Source of the DNA: Heliocidaris erythrogramma
Taxonomy: Eukaryota > Echinodermata > Echinoidea > Camarodonta > Echinometridae
DNA length: 64,000 bases
Direction of reading: 5' to 3'
Assembly: GCA_025617745.1 (NCBI GenBank)
Contig: CM046870.1
Span: forward strand, 21,719,501 to 21,783,500
The position numbers and the translations under genes are program-made. A model generated the notes under the pieces. It had not been told where the DNA came from. It saw only the letters and a program-made list of their open reading frames with translations, and ran no database searches. Below, piece by piece: positions 10,079-21,014 of this stretch. How positions within the stretch are numbered: position 1 is the first letter of the stretch; every line of letters starts with the position of its first letter.

Positions 10079-10450
10079 GATGTGTGTGTGTGTATGAGGG
10101 TGGGTGTGTGTGTGTTTTCTTGTCAGGTCACGGGGGGGGGGGGGGGGGTTATTGTGTTTGTGAATCACCACCACAGCACGGTGCATCGCGTCGTCGTAGC
10201 TTGGTGCTCTGAGGATTGAGATATCAGTATAAGGGAGTATACCCCAAAAAATATTTACCACTACAACACTGCCTAGGACATGTAGGATATAGTATATCTG
10301 CGATCGCAGAGTAATACAAGGTGTATGTATGTATGTATGTATTCTTTGAACTTCATTGACAAATCCATCAATATTCAGAATAATAATAATAATAATAATA
10401 ATGATAAGAGTAACACAGTCATGGCAAAAAAGAACAATATATCGTGAGTA
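10079..10450. repeat. Microsatellite cluster
   Basis: In order: (TG)n from ~10080, a 17-G run at 10132, (TATG)n at ~10323, and (AAT)n at ~10379. No coding evidence; the 135-residue minus-strand frame here is built of these repeats. Confidence 0.75.
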
Positions 10451-11180
10451 TAGCATTCAAAACATATACAAAGACAAAAACAAAATACTCATAATTGATC
10501 AACTATAGACATACTCTTTTATGAAAAATAAATTATCAGATTAGGTACAAGTAGTGTAAGGTGATGAGAAAAAAGCCATTAAAAGAATTATATACATATA
10601 CATAGATATGCCTAATGATAAAAGATGTTAAAGATACAAAAAGGGTACAAGGTGACAAAATATACAGATACAGCAAGCATAAATAATCAAAAGACAAAGA
10701 GTGATGAATAAAAGTAAATGAAAAAAGGTACATATTACTGAATGTAAGCGACAATGCCAGATATTCGTGTGTAATTAAAATCGTGCTACTTAGAGAATTT
10801 GACGACTTATTACATGGTAAAGTTCTTATGGCAGATATGCAGGAAAAGTCATAATTTTCATATAATTATTTAAAAGCATGATTTGCAAATTGTATTATTT
10901 ACTAAGTAGACCATTTCTGGAAATAAAAACTTATAATTGTATTTTGGATATTAACAATGAAACAAAATGGGGATTTAAAAGGGGGAGGAATAAGAATCCA
11001 AAAGAAAAAATACGCCGTAGGCCTGTATCAAAATTATCTTTGGTAAAAGGTTAATTGCTATCGTATTTTTCTGCTGATCATCATGCCTGATGTGTATTAT
11101 ATAGGCTAATAACGGCTTAGCCTAGCTTATTGAAGGCTACGATCCAGAAATAAAGGGAAGCTCATTAGAGTCATTACACT
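10451..11180. other. AT-rich stretch, nothing recognised
   Basis: Low-complexity AT-rich DNA without convincing ORFs, splice-bounded blocks or repeat matches to the rest of the window. Confidence 0.5.
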
Positions 11181-11186
11181 CCCCCC

Positions 11187-11231
<45 letters not shown>
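11181..11231 (+). repeat. Long poly-C tract
   Basis: 51 bases of C broken by a single T at 11187; the uninterrupted run from 11188 is 44 C. It is followed by CA-rich sequence. It is the longest homopolymer in the window. Confidence 0.9.
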
Positions 11232-11423
11232 ACACGCACACACCCTCACGAACGCAAACACACCCAACACCCACACACACACATCTGGATCTACCCAGCT
11301 CCATTCCTACCTATGCCTTTTCTGTGCTCCGACATAGGCCTATGCCCTGGCGACAATAATTGCTCCTGGCTTTATTGTATCCCCCGGCAGTATGCCGGAG
11401 GATACTTTGGATTCAGCAGCGTT

Positions 11424-11449
<26 letters not shown>

Positions 11450-11454
<5 letters not shown>

Positions 11455-13140
11455 GTCACATTCTTGTGTGCGCTCTAGCGGTCACATTTCTCGACGAATT
11501 TCTTTCAGACTTCCTGTGGACGTGTATCTTGGTAAAATCTGGACCCCTATAGTTTCTGGTGATGCTGCCCCAGTGTTCCGTCTTTTATAGGGTAAAAGGC
11601 CATATTTTTGGGGATAGTTTGTGTGCGCTCTAGCGGTCACATTTCTCAACGGATTTTGTTCAAATTTTGTATGAAGGTGTCTCTTGGTAAAATCTGGAAC
11701 CCTATAGATTTTGGTGATGCTGCCCCCAGTGTTCCGTCTTTTATAGGGTCAAAGGTCATATTTTGATAGATGTCTTGTGTGTACTCTTGTGTGCGCTCTG
11801 GCGGTCACATTTCTCAACGGATTTCGTTCAAATTTTGCATGAAGGTGTCTCTTGGTGTAATTTAAAAACCTATAGTGTTTGGTGATGCTGCCACCAGTGT
11901 TCCGTCTTTTATAGGGTCAAAGGTCATACTTCAGGGCATGGCGTGAGTGCACTCTGCAGGCCACATTTCTCAACGGATTTTGTTCAAATTTTGTATGGAG
12001 ATGTATCTTGGTATAATCTACACATGTTTAATTTTTGGTGATGCTGCCCTCATTGTTCCGTCCTTTATAGGGTCAAAGGTCATTTTTCCATTTCTTGCAC
12101 TCTTACTTCTGCATTTCTTGACGGATTTCGTTCAAATTTTGCATGAAGGTGTCTCTTGGTGTAATTAAAAAACCTATAGTGTTTGGTGATGCTGCCACCC
12201 GTGTTCCGTCTTTTATAGGGTCAAAGGTCATACTTCAGGGCATGGCGTGAGTGCACTCTGCAGGCCACATTTCTCAACGGATTTTGTTCAAATTTTGTAT
12301 GGAGATGTATCTTGGTATAATCTACACATGTTTAATTTTTGGTGATGCTGCCCTCATTGTTCCGTCCTTTATAGGGTCAAAGGTCATTTTTCCATTTCTT
12401 GCACTCTTACTTCTGCATTTCTTGACGGATTTCGTTCAAATTTTGCATGAAGGTGTCCCTTGGTGTAATCTAAAAATCTGTACTTTTTGGTGATGCTGCC
12501 ACCAGTGTCCCGTCTTTTATAGGGTCAAAGGTCATACTTCAAGGGATGGCGTGAGTTCACTCTGCAGGCCACATTTCTTGATGGATTTCTTTCAAATTTT
12601 GTATGGACATGTATCTTGGTATAATCTACACATCTTTACTGTTTGGTGATGCTGCCCTCATTGTTCCGTCCTTTATAGGGTCAAAGCTCATTTGTCCCTT
12701 TTGTGCACTCTTACTTCTGCATTTCTTGACGGATTTCATTCAAATTTTGTATGGAGATGTATCTTGGTATAATCTACACATATTTAATTTTTGGTGATGC
12801 TGCCCTCATTGTTCCGTCCTTTATATAGGGTCAAATGTCATTTTTCCATTTCTTGCACTCTTACTTCTGCATTTCTTGACGGATTTCGTTCAAATTTTGC
12901 ATGAAGGTGTCTCTTGGTGTAATCTAAAAACCTATAGTTTTTGGTGATGCTGCCACCAGTGTTCCGTCTTTTATAGGGTCAAAGGTCATACTTCAGGGCA
13001 TGGCGTGAGTGCACTCTGCAGGCCACATTTCTTGATGGATTTCTTTCAAATTTTGTATGGAGATGTATTTTGGTATATCTCTCAACACATTTCTTTCAAA
13101 TTTTATATGAAGATGTGTCTTAGTGAAACCTACACATCTA
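11450..13140 (+). repeat. ~152-bp satellite with 304-bp dimer order
   Basis: Monomers of about 148-168 bp share CAACGGATTTTGTTCAAATT, CTTGGTATAATCTA, TTTGGTGATGCTGCC, TGTTCCGTC(T/C)TTTATAG and GGGTCAAAGGTCA. The landmark ACTCTGCAGGCCACA lies at intervals of 304, 304 and then 455 bases (about 11947, 12251, 12555, 13010), showing an alternating two-monomer period. The earliest monomers (11460-11930) are more divergent. A (GCC)n stretch at 11428 sits at the left edge. Confidence 0.85.
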
Positions 13141-13279
13141 ATTTCTACACCATCCTTTTGTTTGAGGGATAGGATGGGGGAGGGTCTTTGTCCCTCCTTC
13201 AAATTGCTGCCAGTGCCGGGGGATACATTTAGCATTGCGCGGCCCCAGCAATGCACATTTCTAGTTTAGTCATATATAT

Positions 13280-13380
13280 AGAGTTAAGGTAAGGGTTTCC
13301 ATTGGGTTTTAGGTTAGATTTAAGGTTTTGGACTAGGGTTATAGGAATAGTGCTTATTCTAGGGTTGAAGTTTAGTATTC
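13280..13380 (-). repeat. TTAGGG-like degenerate satellite, inverted arm
   Basis: GGGTTTTAGGTTAG, TTTAAGG and ACTAGGGTTATAGG words read as the reverse strand of the CCCTAA-like array that starts at 13742. The two arrays converge on 13380-13740. Confidence 0.5.
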
Positions 13381-13635
13381 AGTTAGCGTGCGAAATTGAC
13401 GCGGAGCAATTGTGGCCGGGGCATGTGTCGTATACCATGTGAGTACAACCGCCGTTTCGTACCTTTGTATGAGAGCTTCATGTTTCTCCAGTGACGTCAG
13501 CTGGTGATGGGACAAGTGAGGTTCATCTTCCTCAGAGCAGCCGATACAAGGGTCGCAGTCAGCACACATGTGAGAGCAGCCGATGACGGTGGCGAGAAGG
13601 ACGACGACACAGCCAACCGACATCGCTATCAGCAT
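13372..13635 (-). CDS. Possible first exon of a secreted protein, or chance ORF
   Basis: The 87-codon minus-strand frame begins MLIAMSVGCVVVLLATVIGC, a good signal-peptide or signal-anchor pattern. Then come a Cys/Asp-rich stretch (CADCDPCIGCSEEDE) and a charged region. Base composition is richer in GC than the flanks. Possible splice donors lie inside (CAAAG/GTACGA near 13467; ATG/GTATAC near 13435). The family is not recognised, no second exon was found, and it lies between converging telomere-like repeats. It could be a captured host exon or coincidence. Confidence 0.25.
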   Translation of the reverse strand: MLIAMSVGCVVVLLATVIGCSHMCADCDPCIGCSEEDEPHLSHHQLTSLEKHEALIQRYETAVVLTWYTTHAPATIAPRQFRTLTEY

Positions 13636-13741
13636 GGGCGGCGACGTCTCATATTCGACTCGGCGCTGAAGAGAAAAGGGAGTGAACGAATCTGTTCACG
13701 CTTGAGCGACAAAATGCTCAGCGTTCAGTTTCCTATACACT

Positions 13742-14100
13742 AAACCGAATTCCTTTTCTTAAACTAAAATCAACTAATCCTAGACCTAATCCTTATCTTA
13801 ACCTAAATTCAACTGAAACACTAACCCTATAGACCTAATCCTTAACTTAACCTAAAATCAACTGAAACACTAATCCTGATCCTAGTCCTTCTCTTAAAAC
13901 CTAAAATCAATTGAAACCCTAACCTTAATCCTAATCCTTAACTTATCCGAAAATAAACTGAAACACTAACCATAATCCTTATCCTTAACGTAACCTTAAA
14001 ATCAACTGAAACACTAACCCTAAACCTAATCCTAATTAAGGCTTAACCTAAAATCAAATGAAACACTTACCCTAAATCTAATCCTAAAAATCAACTGATA
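13742..14100 (+). repeat. CCCTAA-like ~50-bp satellite, left part
   Basis: Tandem degenerate units of ~40-60 bases with AACCTAAAATCAACTGAAAC, ACTAACCCTAATCC and TAATCCTTAACTT. The same satellite resumes at 21015, so the 6.9 kb between looks inserted. Confidence 0.8.
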
Positions 14101-14849
14101 CTAGCGGCGTAAATCGGTTCAAGGAGTGGGGGTATGATCGCAATATTGAGCGGAAATTTCCAAAGTTTGGGGGCATCGATAATCAAGGGCTATTTCTGAA
14201 GAAAAAAAAACACGGCACCTACAACGGGAAAATATCTCTAAAAATTGGCGTATATACCCTATATTGTGATTACATTTATAGGGAATTCAATTATGTTTCT
14301 CTCTTACATGCTCTAATATACTCAGATTCTGGCCGTTTCTTCTTTTTTTTTATTTTTTATTTTTTAATATTATATACACACGCGCTATGCACGGACCGCG
14401 AGAACCCCACTTTACCCCAAAACATTCAAAAATGTGTGCGAGTCTCATACGCCACCAACGTCTAAGGTAGGTATTGTGCATAACACGGAGCGCTCACTGA
14501 AAACAGTCCGGGCAGTGGGCTAGCTCTAATATAATTTACTGAAGCATCAAAGTTTGCAGTTGGGTTTGATGACCTACATATTAACGTGCGAGCGAGCGAA
14601 GCAAGCTAGCAATTTTTTAATATCTGTGAGGCTGCATGTTGATCAATAACATCTTATAAAGAGGAAAAACCCACTTTTGAAAGGTTTTTAAACACAGTTT
14701 CGGCATGAAAGACTGAAAAGACCTCTATAATAAGTAACTTAACCACTATAATATCAAATATAGATGTGAGCGAGCGTAGCGAGCGAGCCTTGACGAAATT
14801 AAAGTAAAGTTGCTCTAAATTGCTATAAATTAGGGGCACAAATTATGGA

Positions 14850-15700
14850 AGAAGAAAAAGGAGCCGGAAATGGCACTTATCAGAATAGGAAAGGAGCAGG
14901 AATGTGTCATATCAAAAAGAGCAATTATCAGAGGATGAAACATATTTTGTCGCACATCAATATTGGCACTTTACCAGAGGCGAAAAGGCAATGATGAGAA
15001 TGGAAAATGGGCGGGTTTTTATATGAAGGAAGAGGGGCTCTTATCAGAAGGTATAAATGTACATCTTAGAAAGAAAAGGAGCCCATGTCAAAATCAGGGG
15101 AACTTATCAGAGGTGTAAAGGGGGCACTCATCAGAGATGACAAGTGTCATTTAGCAGAAGGCGGAAGGGGCACTTGTCAAATTAGAACGGGCACCTCTAA
15201 AATTTGAATAGAGGCCATTGCCACAGGTGAAGATGCACTTATCAGATGGAAAGGGGTAATTCTTGTATCTGAAAAGTGAGAATGGAAAAAGGCAGTTATT
15301 GAAAGAGATTAATAGGTACAGTAAAATGCATATGATTTAAATGGGAATTGTCGAAGGAAAGATTTTATTAGGGGTTTTATGAGAGGTGAAAAGGGAAGAG
15401 GCTCGTTTAAAAAATGAAATAAAGGGAGCACTTATCAGGAAAAAATAGGGGCAATTATAAGATTGGAGATAAAGATAGGAGGGGAAGGGGGCACTTCTTA
15501 CAAATGAAAAGGGTCAATTGTCAAGGAAGAAGGGGCACCTCTCAGATTTTAATAGGCCTCTGGCAAATTATCAATGGTAATAATTGTAATTGTAAGAATG
15601 TGGATCGGGCAGGAATATAAAGGAAAGGGAATATAAAGGAAAGGGGGCACTTATTTGAAGTAAAAAGAACACCTTCATAATGTAAAAGGGGGAACTTCTA
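14850..15700 (+). repeat. Degenerate minisatellite built on GGGGCACTTATCAGA
   Basis: The word GGGGCACTTATCAGAGGTGA, or close variants, recurs more than ten times at irregular 25-60-base intervals, mixed with GAAAAGGGG spacers. It has no ORF. Irregular spacing suggests an old, decayed array. Confidence 0.65.
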
Positions 15701-15996
15701 CGATACCCAAATTCCAGCAATACTGGGGCCACTGTACCCGCCCCCTCCCACACACACACACAGCGCCTGATTTTAAATAGTCCTAAAATTTCTCTAAAGA
15801 GTTGATGCGTCATTCTGAATCCTGAAAGAAGACTCGTGAACTTGTAGAAGATGTATTAGATTATAGACTGTCATTTTTGGGAATGCTGTACAGTCCCGAG
15901 AAGTTTCCTCGTGTCCTCAGCATGACGTGAAAATATCAGAGTTTTTTTTTCTACACTTTGTTTATAACACCATGTTTTATTGGTTACATGTCGTTT

Positions 15997-16350
15997 TTCC
16001 GAAGGTTCGTATTTCCGAAGGTTCGTTTTTCCGAAGGTTCATAATTCCGAAGGTTCGTTATTCCGAAGGTTCGTTACTCCGAAGGTTCGTTTTTCCGAAG
16101 GTTCTTTTTTCCGAAAATGAAATAGTGTTCATAATTCCGAAGGTTCGTATTTCCGAAAATGAAATGAGGTTCGTATTTCCGAAAATGAAAAAGGGTTCGT
16201 ATTTCCGAAAATGAAATAGGGTTCGTATTTCCGAAAATGAAAAAGGGTTCGTATTTCCGAAAATGAAATAGGGTTCGTATTTCCGAAAATGAAAAAGGGT
16301 TCGTATTTCCGAAAATGAAAAAGGGTTCGTATTTCCGAAAATGAAAAAAG
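15997..16350 (+). repeat. FB1 left arm tandem repeats
   Basis: Outer units TTCCGAAGGTTCG (about 7 copies with T-rich spacers) change near 16110 to units GTTCGTATTTCCGAAAATGA (about 8 copies). Frames that stay open through this array, such as 95 and 145 codons, are periodic artefacts. Confidence 0.85.
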
Positions 16351-16489
16351 GTTGTAAATTCAGAGAATACGGCGTCGATCCGTATTTCGGATAGGGAGGA
16401 GGGGAAAGACGGCCAAGTGTAAAGATATTCATTTCGTACTCAATAATCATAACAATGATGATAACAATTATAATAAAATCCAGAGAAAT

Positions 16490-16620
16490 AGCCATTTATA
16501 TTATCGTCATTCTATCAATATTATGATTATTATTATGATTATTATTATTATTATAATTATTATTATTATCATGATTATTGTTATTATTATCAATATTATT
16601 ATCATTATTATCATTGTTCT
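16490..16620. repeat. (ATT)n low-complexity tract
   Basis: TTATTATTAT repeats with occasional C or G, ending before GAGCGAGCGTAGAGAGCGAG at 16643. Confidence 0.8.
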
Positions 16621-17920
16621 ATTATAATAACCAATATTTGTGAGCGAGCGTAGAGAGCGAGCGCCTCAGGAATACATGTTTCATTTCTCATAAAATGATA
16701 TTACTTCGGTGATTAAAATACATACTGATGTATTGAAGAAAGTGAATGATCGGATTCCGGATTAAATTTGCTACAACGAAATTGGCTTGAAGTTATTTAT
16801 ATAATGTATATACCGCTTTGGAAAATGAGACACACCAAAGTTCCAAGTAGATCTTTACAAGCAGAAAATGGCCACATAAAGTTTTTGAAAGGGGGAGCTG
16901 ATGCCTCTTGGCAGAATATCATACTCCCCGTTTCTACAATTTGCAAGCGAGCGAAGCGAGTTAGAAAAAAACATAAAACCTTTTTTTTATTGTAATGGAA
17001 ATGCAATTTCACCATCAAAAGACAAATATAGAACATGTAATAATGAGTCATGAATAATATTACTTAACCCTGCTGCCGAATATGGGATATTTGGGCACTT
17101 CACTCGCCCTAATGAAGGGCGTTCCCTGTCCCAAACTATTCCGTTTCTAAATCTTACGCGCTAGTGAGCAAGTAAAAAAAAAAGAGATATTGTCTATAGA
17201 ATAATGATTTTGTTACCAGATAATCCAAACAACGATAACATTTTGAGTACCTTCCCGCCCACAGATAAGGATAGCCGACCATCTCGCTTCCCAAAATAAA
17301 AGGATGTTCGGGCACCACGCTGCTGGATTCCAGCGAGCCAAACATTGACACTTTATTATCTTTAAGATGTAATTACTTCGTCAACATTCAACATAAATTG
17401 TGATTAAAAAAGTATACTATGAAAAGTGTATACTAAAAATAAGGTGGGGGCGTCCTGCATCCCTAGCCCTCAGAGCCATCTATTACAGAGTTTGGCCAAC
17501 TCGGCTCCATGTAGGTAGCAATATGGCGCTTGTTGCTTTGTTAGGTTAGCACTAAACAAAGGAATATACGCCATGTTGTGCCCAAATAAACCGAGTTGGC
17601 CGAAGTCTGTAATATGGCTCTGTAGATGACTCTACAAGCCCTCCCCTCCGGTCCCCAAAACAACAACAGCAATAAAAACAACAACATAATATTACAGAGA
17701 GTCACTGCTATGTTTAATAAATAGCCTGGCAAGTAGCACAACATATTATAACAAGCATATTATTGATACGTATAGGCTATAGGCCAATTATACGATCATG
17801 ACAAGGGAAATAAAAGAAGCAATAGTAGAGTAACCGGTGCAATATCTAAGTCTGGTCGCATAACTCCATCCAAAATGACATCGTCATCGTAATTCTGGGT
17901 AGTCCACTTCATAATAACAA
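16621..17920. other. FB1 centre, no gene recognised
   Basis: It holds GAGCGAGCG-type words at 16643 and 16947. There is a ~30-bp inverted similarity between GAGTTTGGCCAACTCGG (17488) and CCGAGTTGGCCGAAGTC (17591), forming a ~130-bp foldback. No coding evidence. Confidence 0.4.
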
Positions 17921-17924
17921 TTGT

Positions 17925-18145
17925 AATAATAATAATAATAACAATAATAACAACAACAACAATAATATTATCAATAATAAAAATTATAATACTGATAATA
18001 TTAGTAATAATAATAATAAAAATGATAAAACAGATAATACTACTACTAATAATAATGATAATAATGATAATTATAATAACAATAATGATAATTATAATAA
18101 CAATAATAATAATACAAATAATACTAGTAATAATAAGAAATAAAT
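17925..18145. repeat. (AAT)n microsatellite
   Basis: About 220 bases of AATAATAAT with interspersed GATAAT and AACAAC. The 132-residue minus-strand poly-Ile frame here is repeat translation. Confidence 0.9.
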
Positions 18146-18269
18146 GAATAGATACCATAAACAACCAAAGCCGAAGAAAGATGGATCGTAACAAGTTAAA
18201 GAAGGAGTCTTATCATCAGGCTGATCTGATTATCATAAAAGGAAACAAAAGTAAAACCAAACTATAATG

Positions 18270-19010
18270 CAAAATATCTTAAACAATTTATGCAGCAGGG
18301 CAGACTGAAATCATTGAGCATGTTTTATAACCTTGCAAAAGTATTAACATTTCTTAAAACAGATTAAAATCTTAAATTGTAGAGGTAAATGAATGAAATG
18401 CAGCATATATAGTATGCTGTAAGTAATGACCTTGCTTACACAACTATACAGCTATGTTAAAGCCACTGCTATGTAGTACACCGCATCTGAAGAATAAAAC
18501 AACATTTTGTTTGCCGCATATCTGAAATGATCTATGACGCAGATAGTTTTCAAACACTTTACAATTCCAACAGAACTTTACAAAAGCCGTGCAGCAGCTA
18601 CTTCTTAAGAAAACCAAATTCAAGAAAAGAAAGATAACAAGTGAGCAACAAAAAAAAATGTTAAAGCCACTGCTATGTAGCACACCGCATCTGAAGAATA
18701 AAAATAACTCTTTATACTGGCATATTATGTGTAAGTATATAGGTCAGGTGCAATCGCTAATTGAATATAATGATAATGATTAAAAGCAACATACAAATAA
18801 ATTTGAAGAATAGTGGATCAAAATGTTAAGTTTTCTTTCAGTCGGGCTAAAATAATTATCATACAGGGAATAATCCTAACTATCTATGCCGCATAAATAG
18901 ATTAAAATCATTGAACATGTTCTTTAACTTTGTCAAAATACCGTCATTTCTAAACATGGATGAAAATCTTTCATTTTATACAGCTGCTTACAGCATAATA
19001 AATTTGTACA
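18270..19010 (+). repeat. Diverged local duplications
   Basis: Two nested similarities. GTTAAAGCCACTGCTATGTA with its following ACCGCATCTGAAGAATAAAA recurs at 18454 and 18660. A longer, more diverged block (ATTGA(G/A)CATGTT...GATTAAAATC...) recurs at about 18290-18420 and 18890-19000. Nothing is coded. Confidence 0.55.
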
Positions 19011-19579
19011 GATTCTAATGAGTTGCTTCATTTTACTGCACAGTCTGCGTTTTTAACAGTTACAACCGCTGACCTGAAGTTTGAAATAACTTTTACAAGC
19101 ATAACGAATTACAAAACACTAAAAGACATTGAGAGTAAAACAATCCTCATCGTAAAAAATAGAAATAAGGAATTACACATGGAGAAGAAAACATTCTGAC
19201 CTAAATTAATGGCTTTTATCAACCAGTGCCCCGCCTTATAAGGAGTTGAAGCGATTTATTTGAAACAATCGCAAGTTAAAATCAATCGCAACTGTGTACT
19301 TAACATAGGCCTAGGCATAGGCGTACGAGAAGGGGGGCTGCTGCAGCCAACCCCCTCCCCCGGATTTTGAAAGTGCCGATATTCCGGCAACTCACACCTC
19401 ATATTCAGGGAGTGAGGTGCCCGAATATCCTCATATTCCAGTCATTATATGCCGAAATATGTTATTTTTATGATTTTTCACAACGGAAAGGCACAATTAT
19501 TTTTGGTCGCTAGCTTCGCGCGCTCGTAAATTAAAAAAAAGGAAAGTTGCTATCATATTTTTTACAACAAAAAGGCCAT

Positions 19580-19656
19580 AGGTGCCGTAACAGGGATCAA
19601 ACCCCCAACCTTCGCGTTTCCAGTCAAGCGCTGTAAACCGTTCGACTACGACACCT
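19580..19656 (-). repeat. tRNA-like SINE head or tRNA pseudogene
   Basis: On the minus strand AGGTGTC and GGCACCT pair over 7 bp like an acceptor stem. TAGTCGAACGG resembles an A box and GGTTTGATCC a B box. The anticodon arm does not fold well, so it is more likely a tRNA-derived SINE head than a working tRNA. A (CA)n tract lies on its upstream side (19656-19686). Confidence 0.55.
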
Positions 19657-20125
19657 CCACACACGCACACACACAAACACACACAGGTTTACATGGCTTT
19701 ACTTCCGAGGACAACTATTGTTCCTCTATTGTTACTCGTCCTCGGACAGTGCTTTTCGTCGAAAAGAGACCCGCTTTTTGAAGATGGCAATTAAAACCAT
19801 AATATCCTATCGTTACCCTAATTTTCCCTTTAACAGTGGCGTAGCTAGAGTCTAGCCATTGTGGGAGCACTGGCACCATTGGAGGCACAAGTCTTTTGGA
19901 ATAATCTTAAAGCTAATCTAAGACACTGCTGGTGGAAGAGGGTTAGGGGGGGGGGGGGGGTTGCCGGAAGGGGTCCAACCGTCTTCTTTCCTATTCCATT
20001 TTCTTTCTTTTTTTCTTATTTTTTCGCCCTCCGATGAGGGAGGGGTGGGGGCGTGCCCTCACCCCCCCTCCCCCGTTGCTACACCTCTGCTCCTGATGAA
20101 TTCGCCTTTTTTTTACCAGGAATTA

Positions 20126-20640
20126 TGAACCCTATTTCATTTTTCGGAAATACGAACCCTATTTCATTTTTCGGAAATACGAACCTATTTCATTTTCGGA
20201 AATACGAACCTTATTTCATTTTCGGAAATACGAACCCTATTTCATTTTCGGAAATACGAACCCTTTTTCATTTTCGGAAATACGAACCTTATTTTATTTT
20301 CGGAAATACGAACCCTTTTTCATTTTCGGAAATACGAACCCTTTTTCATTTTCGGAAATACGAACCTTCGGAATTATGAACCTTTTTCATTTTCGGAAAT
20401 ACGAACCTTCGGAATATGAACCCTATTTCATTTTCGGAATTATGAACCTTCGGATAAACGAACCTTCGGATAAACGAACCTTCGGAATAACGAACCTTCG
20501 GAATAAAGCAACAAATGTTCGGAATTACGAACCCTTTTTCATTTTCGGAATTATGAACCCCCAGGCATGGGAAATTAGTGTTTCGGAAATACGAACCTTC
20601 GGAAATACGAACCTTCGGAAAAACGAACCTTCGGAAAAAA
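20126..20640 (-). repeat. FB1 right arm tandem repeats
   Basis: Mirror of the left arm: inner units CATTTTCGGAAATACGAACC (about 10 copies), then outer CGAACCTTCGGAA units up to 20640. The 108- and 128-codon frames here are repeat artefacts. Confidence 0.85.
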
Positions 20641-21014
20641 CGAGATGCCCCGTTTTATTAGGCCTACATTTTACATTAACCATGTTAACTATGCATTCAA
20701 GAGGAGGGGATGTAATGCCCATTTGTACTAATGGAAAACATGTTAGTAAAGGACATGGATGAGAGATTTTGATATATAAAATCGGAAATATCTGGACATT
20801 CAAATCATATCTTTAGCATTTTAATTGCATTTAAGGAGGAATTCTCACTACTATAGCAGTCTTTTATATTAATTTTATCAATTTTATCAATAACTGATTG
20901 ATATATAGATTATTCCTTCCTAGAAAAATTGGGCGGTATATTTGTACAGGCCATCCCTCCTCCCGAAAAGTTTGGGGGTATAATATATACCCACCCCCCC
21001 CCCCCCCCGGATTT

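Larger units (their letters stand above)
7140..10080 (+). repeat. ~630-bp tandem duplication split by a 1.7-kb insertion
   Basis: Unit 1 (about 7140-7770) recurs as unit 2 in two parts, 7775-7870 and about 9640-10080. Shared landmarks in order: TCAGGGCA(A/C)TGTGAATG, TGTTATTAACA(T/G)TGGGTA, GTGTCTTATAAAAATCT, and a TTGGTCTGAAAA stretch. Between the parts of unit 2 lies a GC-rich block that starts with CACTGGCGTA (7872). Unit 1 therefore gives an approximate empty site. The function of the unit is unknown. Confidence 0.6.
15974..20659. mobile_element. Foldback element FB1 with 8-bp target duplication
   Basis: GTTTTATT at 15974-15981 and 20652-20659 bounds a 4670-bp element (15982-20651). Ends: left GGTTACATGTCGTTTTTCCG, right (reversed) GGGGCATCTCGTTTTTTCCG. 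Each end runs inward into short tandem repeats in opposite orientation: TTCCGAAGGTTCG units outside and ~28-bp GGGTTCGTATTTCCGAAAAT units inside (left about 15997-16350, right about 20126-20640). No transposase was seen in the ~3.7-kb centre. The 8-bp duplication and GG-rich ends would fit Merlin-, hAT- or P-like machinery. The family is undecided. Confidence 0.8.

Noticed and set aside
10049..10456. 135-codon minus-strand frame
   Set aside because: Built of microsatellite translation (poly-Ile, His-Thr repeats) and a poly-G tract.
13372..13743. 79-codon plus-strand frame at 13504-13743
   Set aside because: It overlaps the minus-strand signal-peptide frame, has lower protein-like quality and no splice or family support.
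16058..16495. 145-codon minus-strand frame with a repeated FSEIRTLFHFRKYEP pattern
   Set aside because: It is the periodic translation of the FB1 arm repeat; the same peptide pattern appears from the mirror arm at 20053-20379. No gene support.
17796..18194. 132-codon minus-strand poly-Ile/Val frame
   Set aside because: Translation of an (AAT)n tract.
19834..20089. Opposed CAGTGGCGTAGC and CTACACCTCTG words as a small complete hAT-like element
   Set aside because: The 8 bases outside each end differ (CCCTTTAA and CTCCTGAT), so no target duplication supports pairing these two ends.
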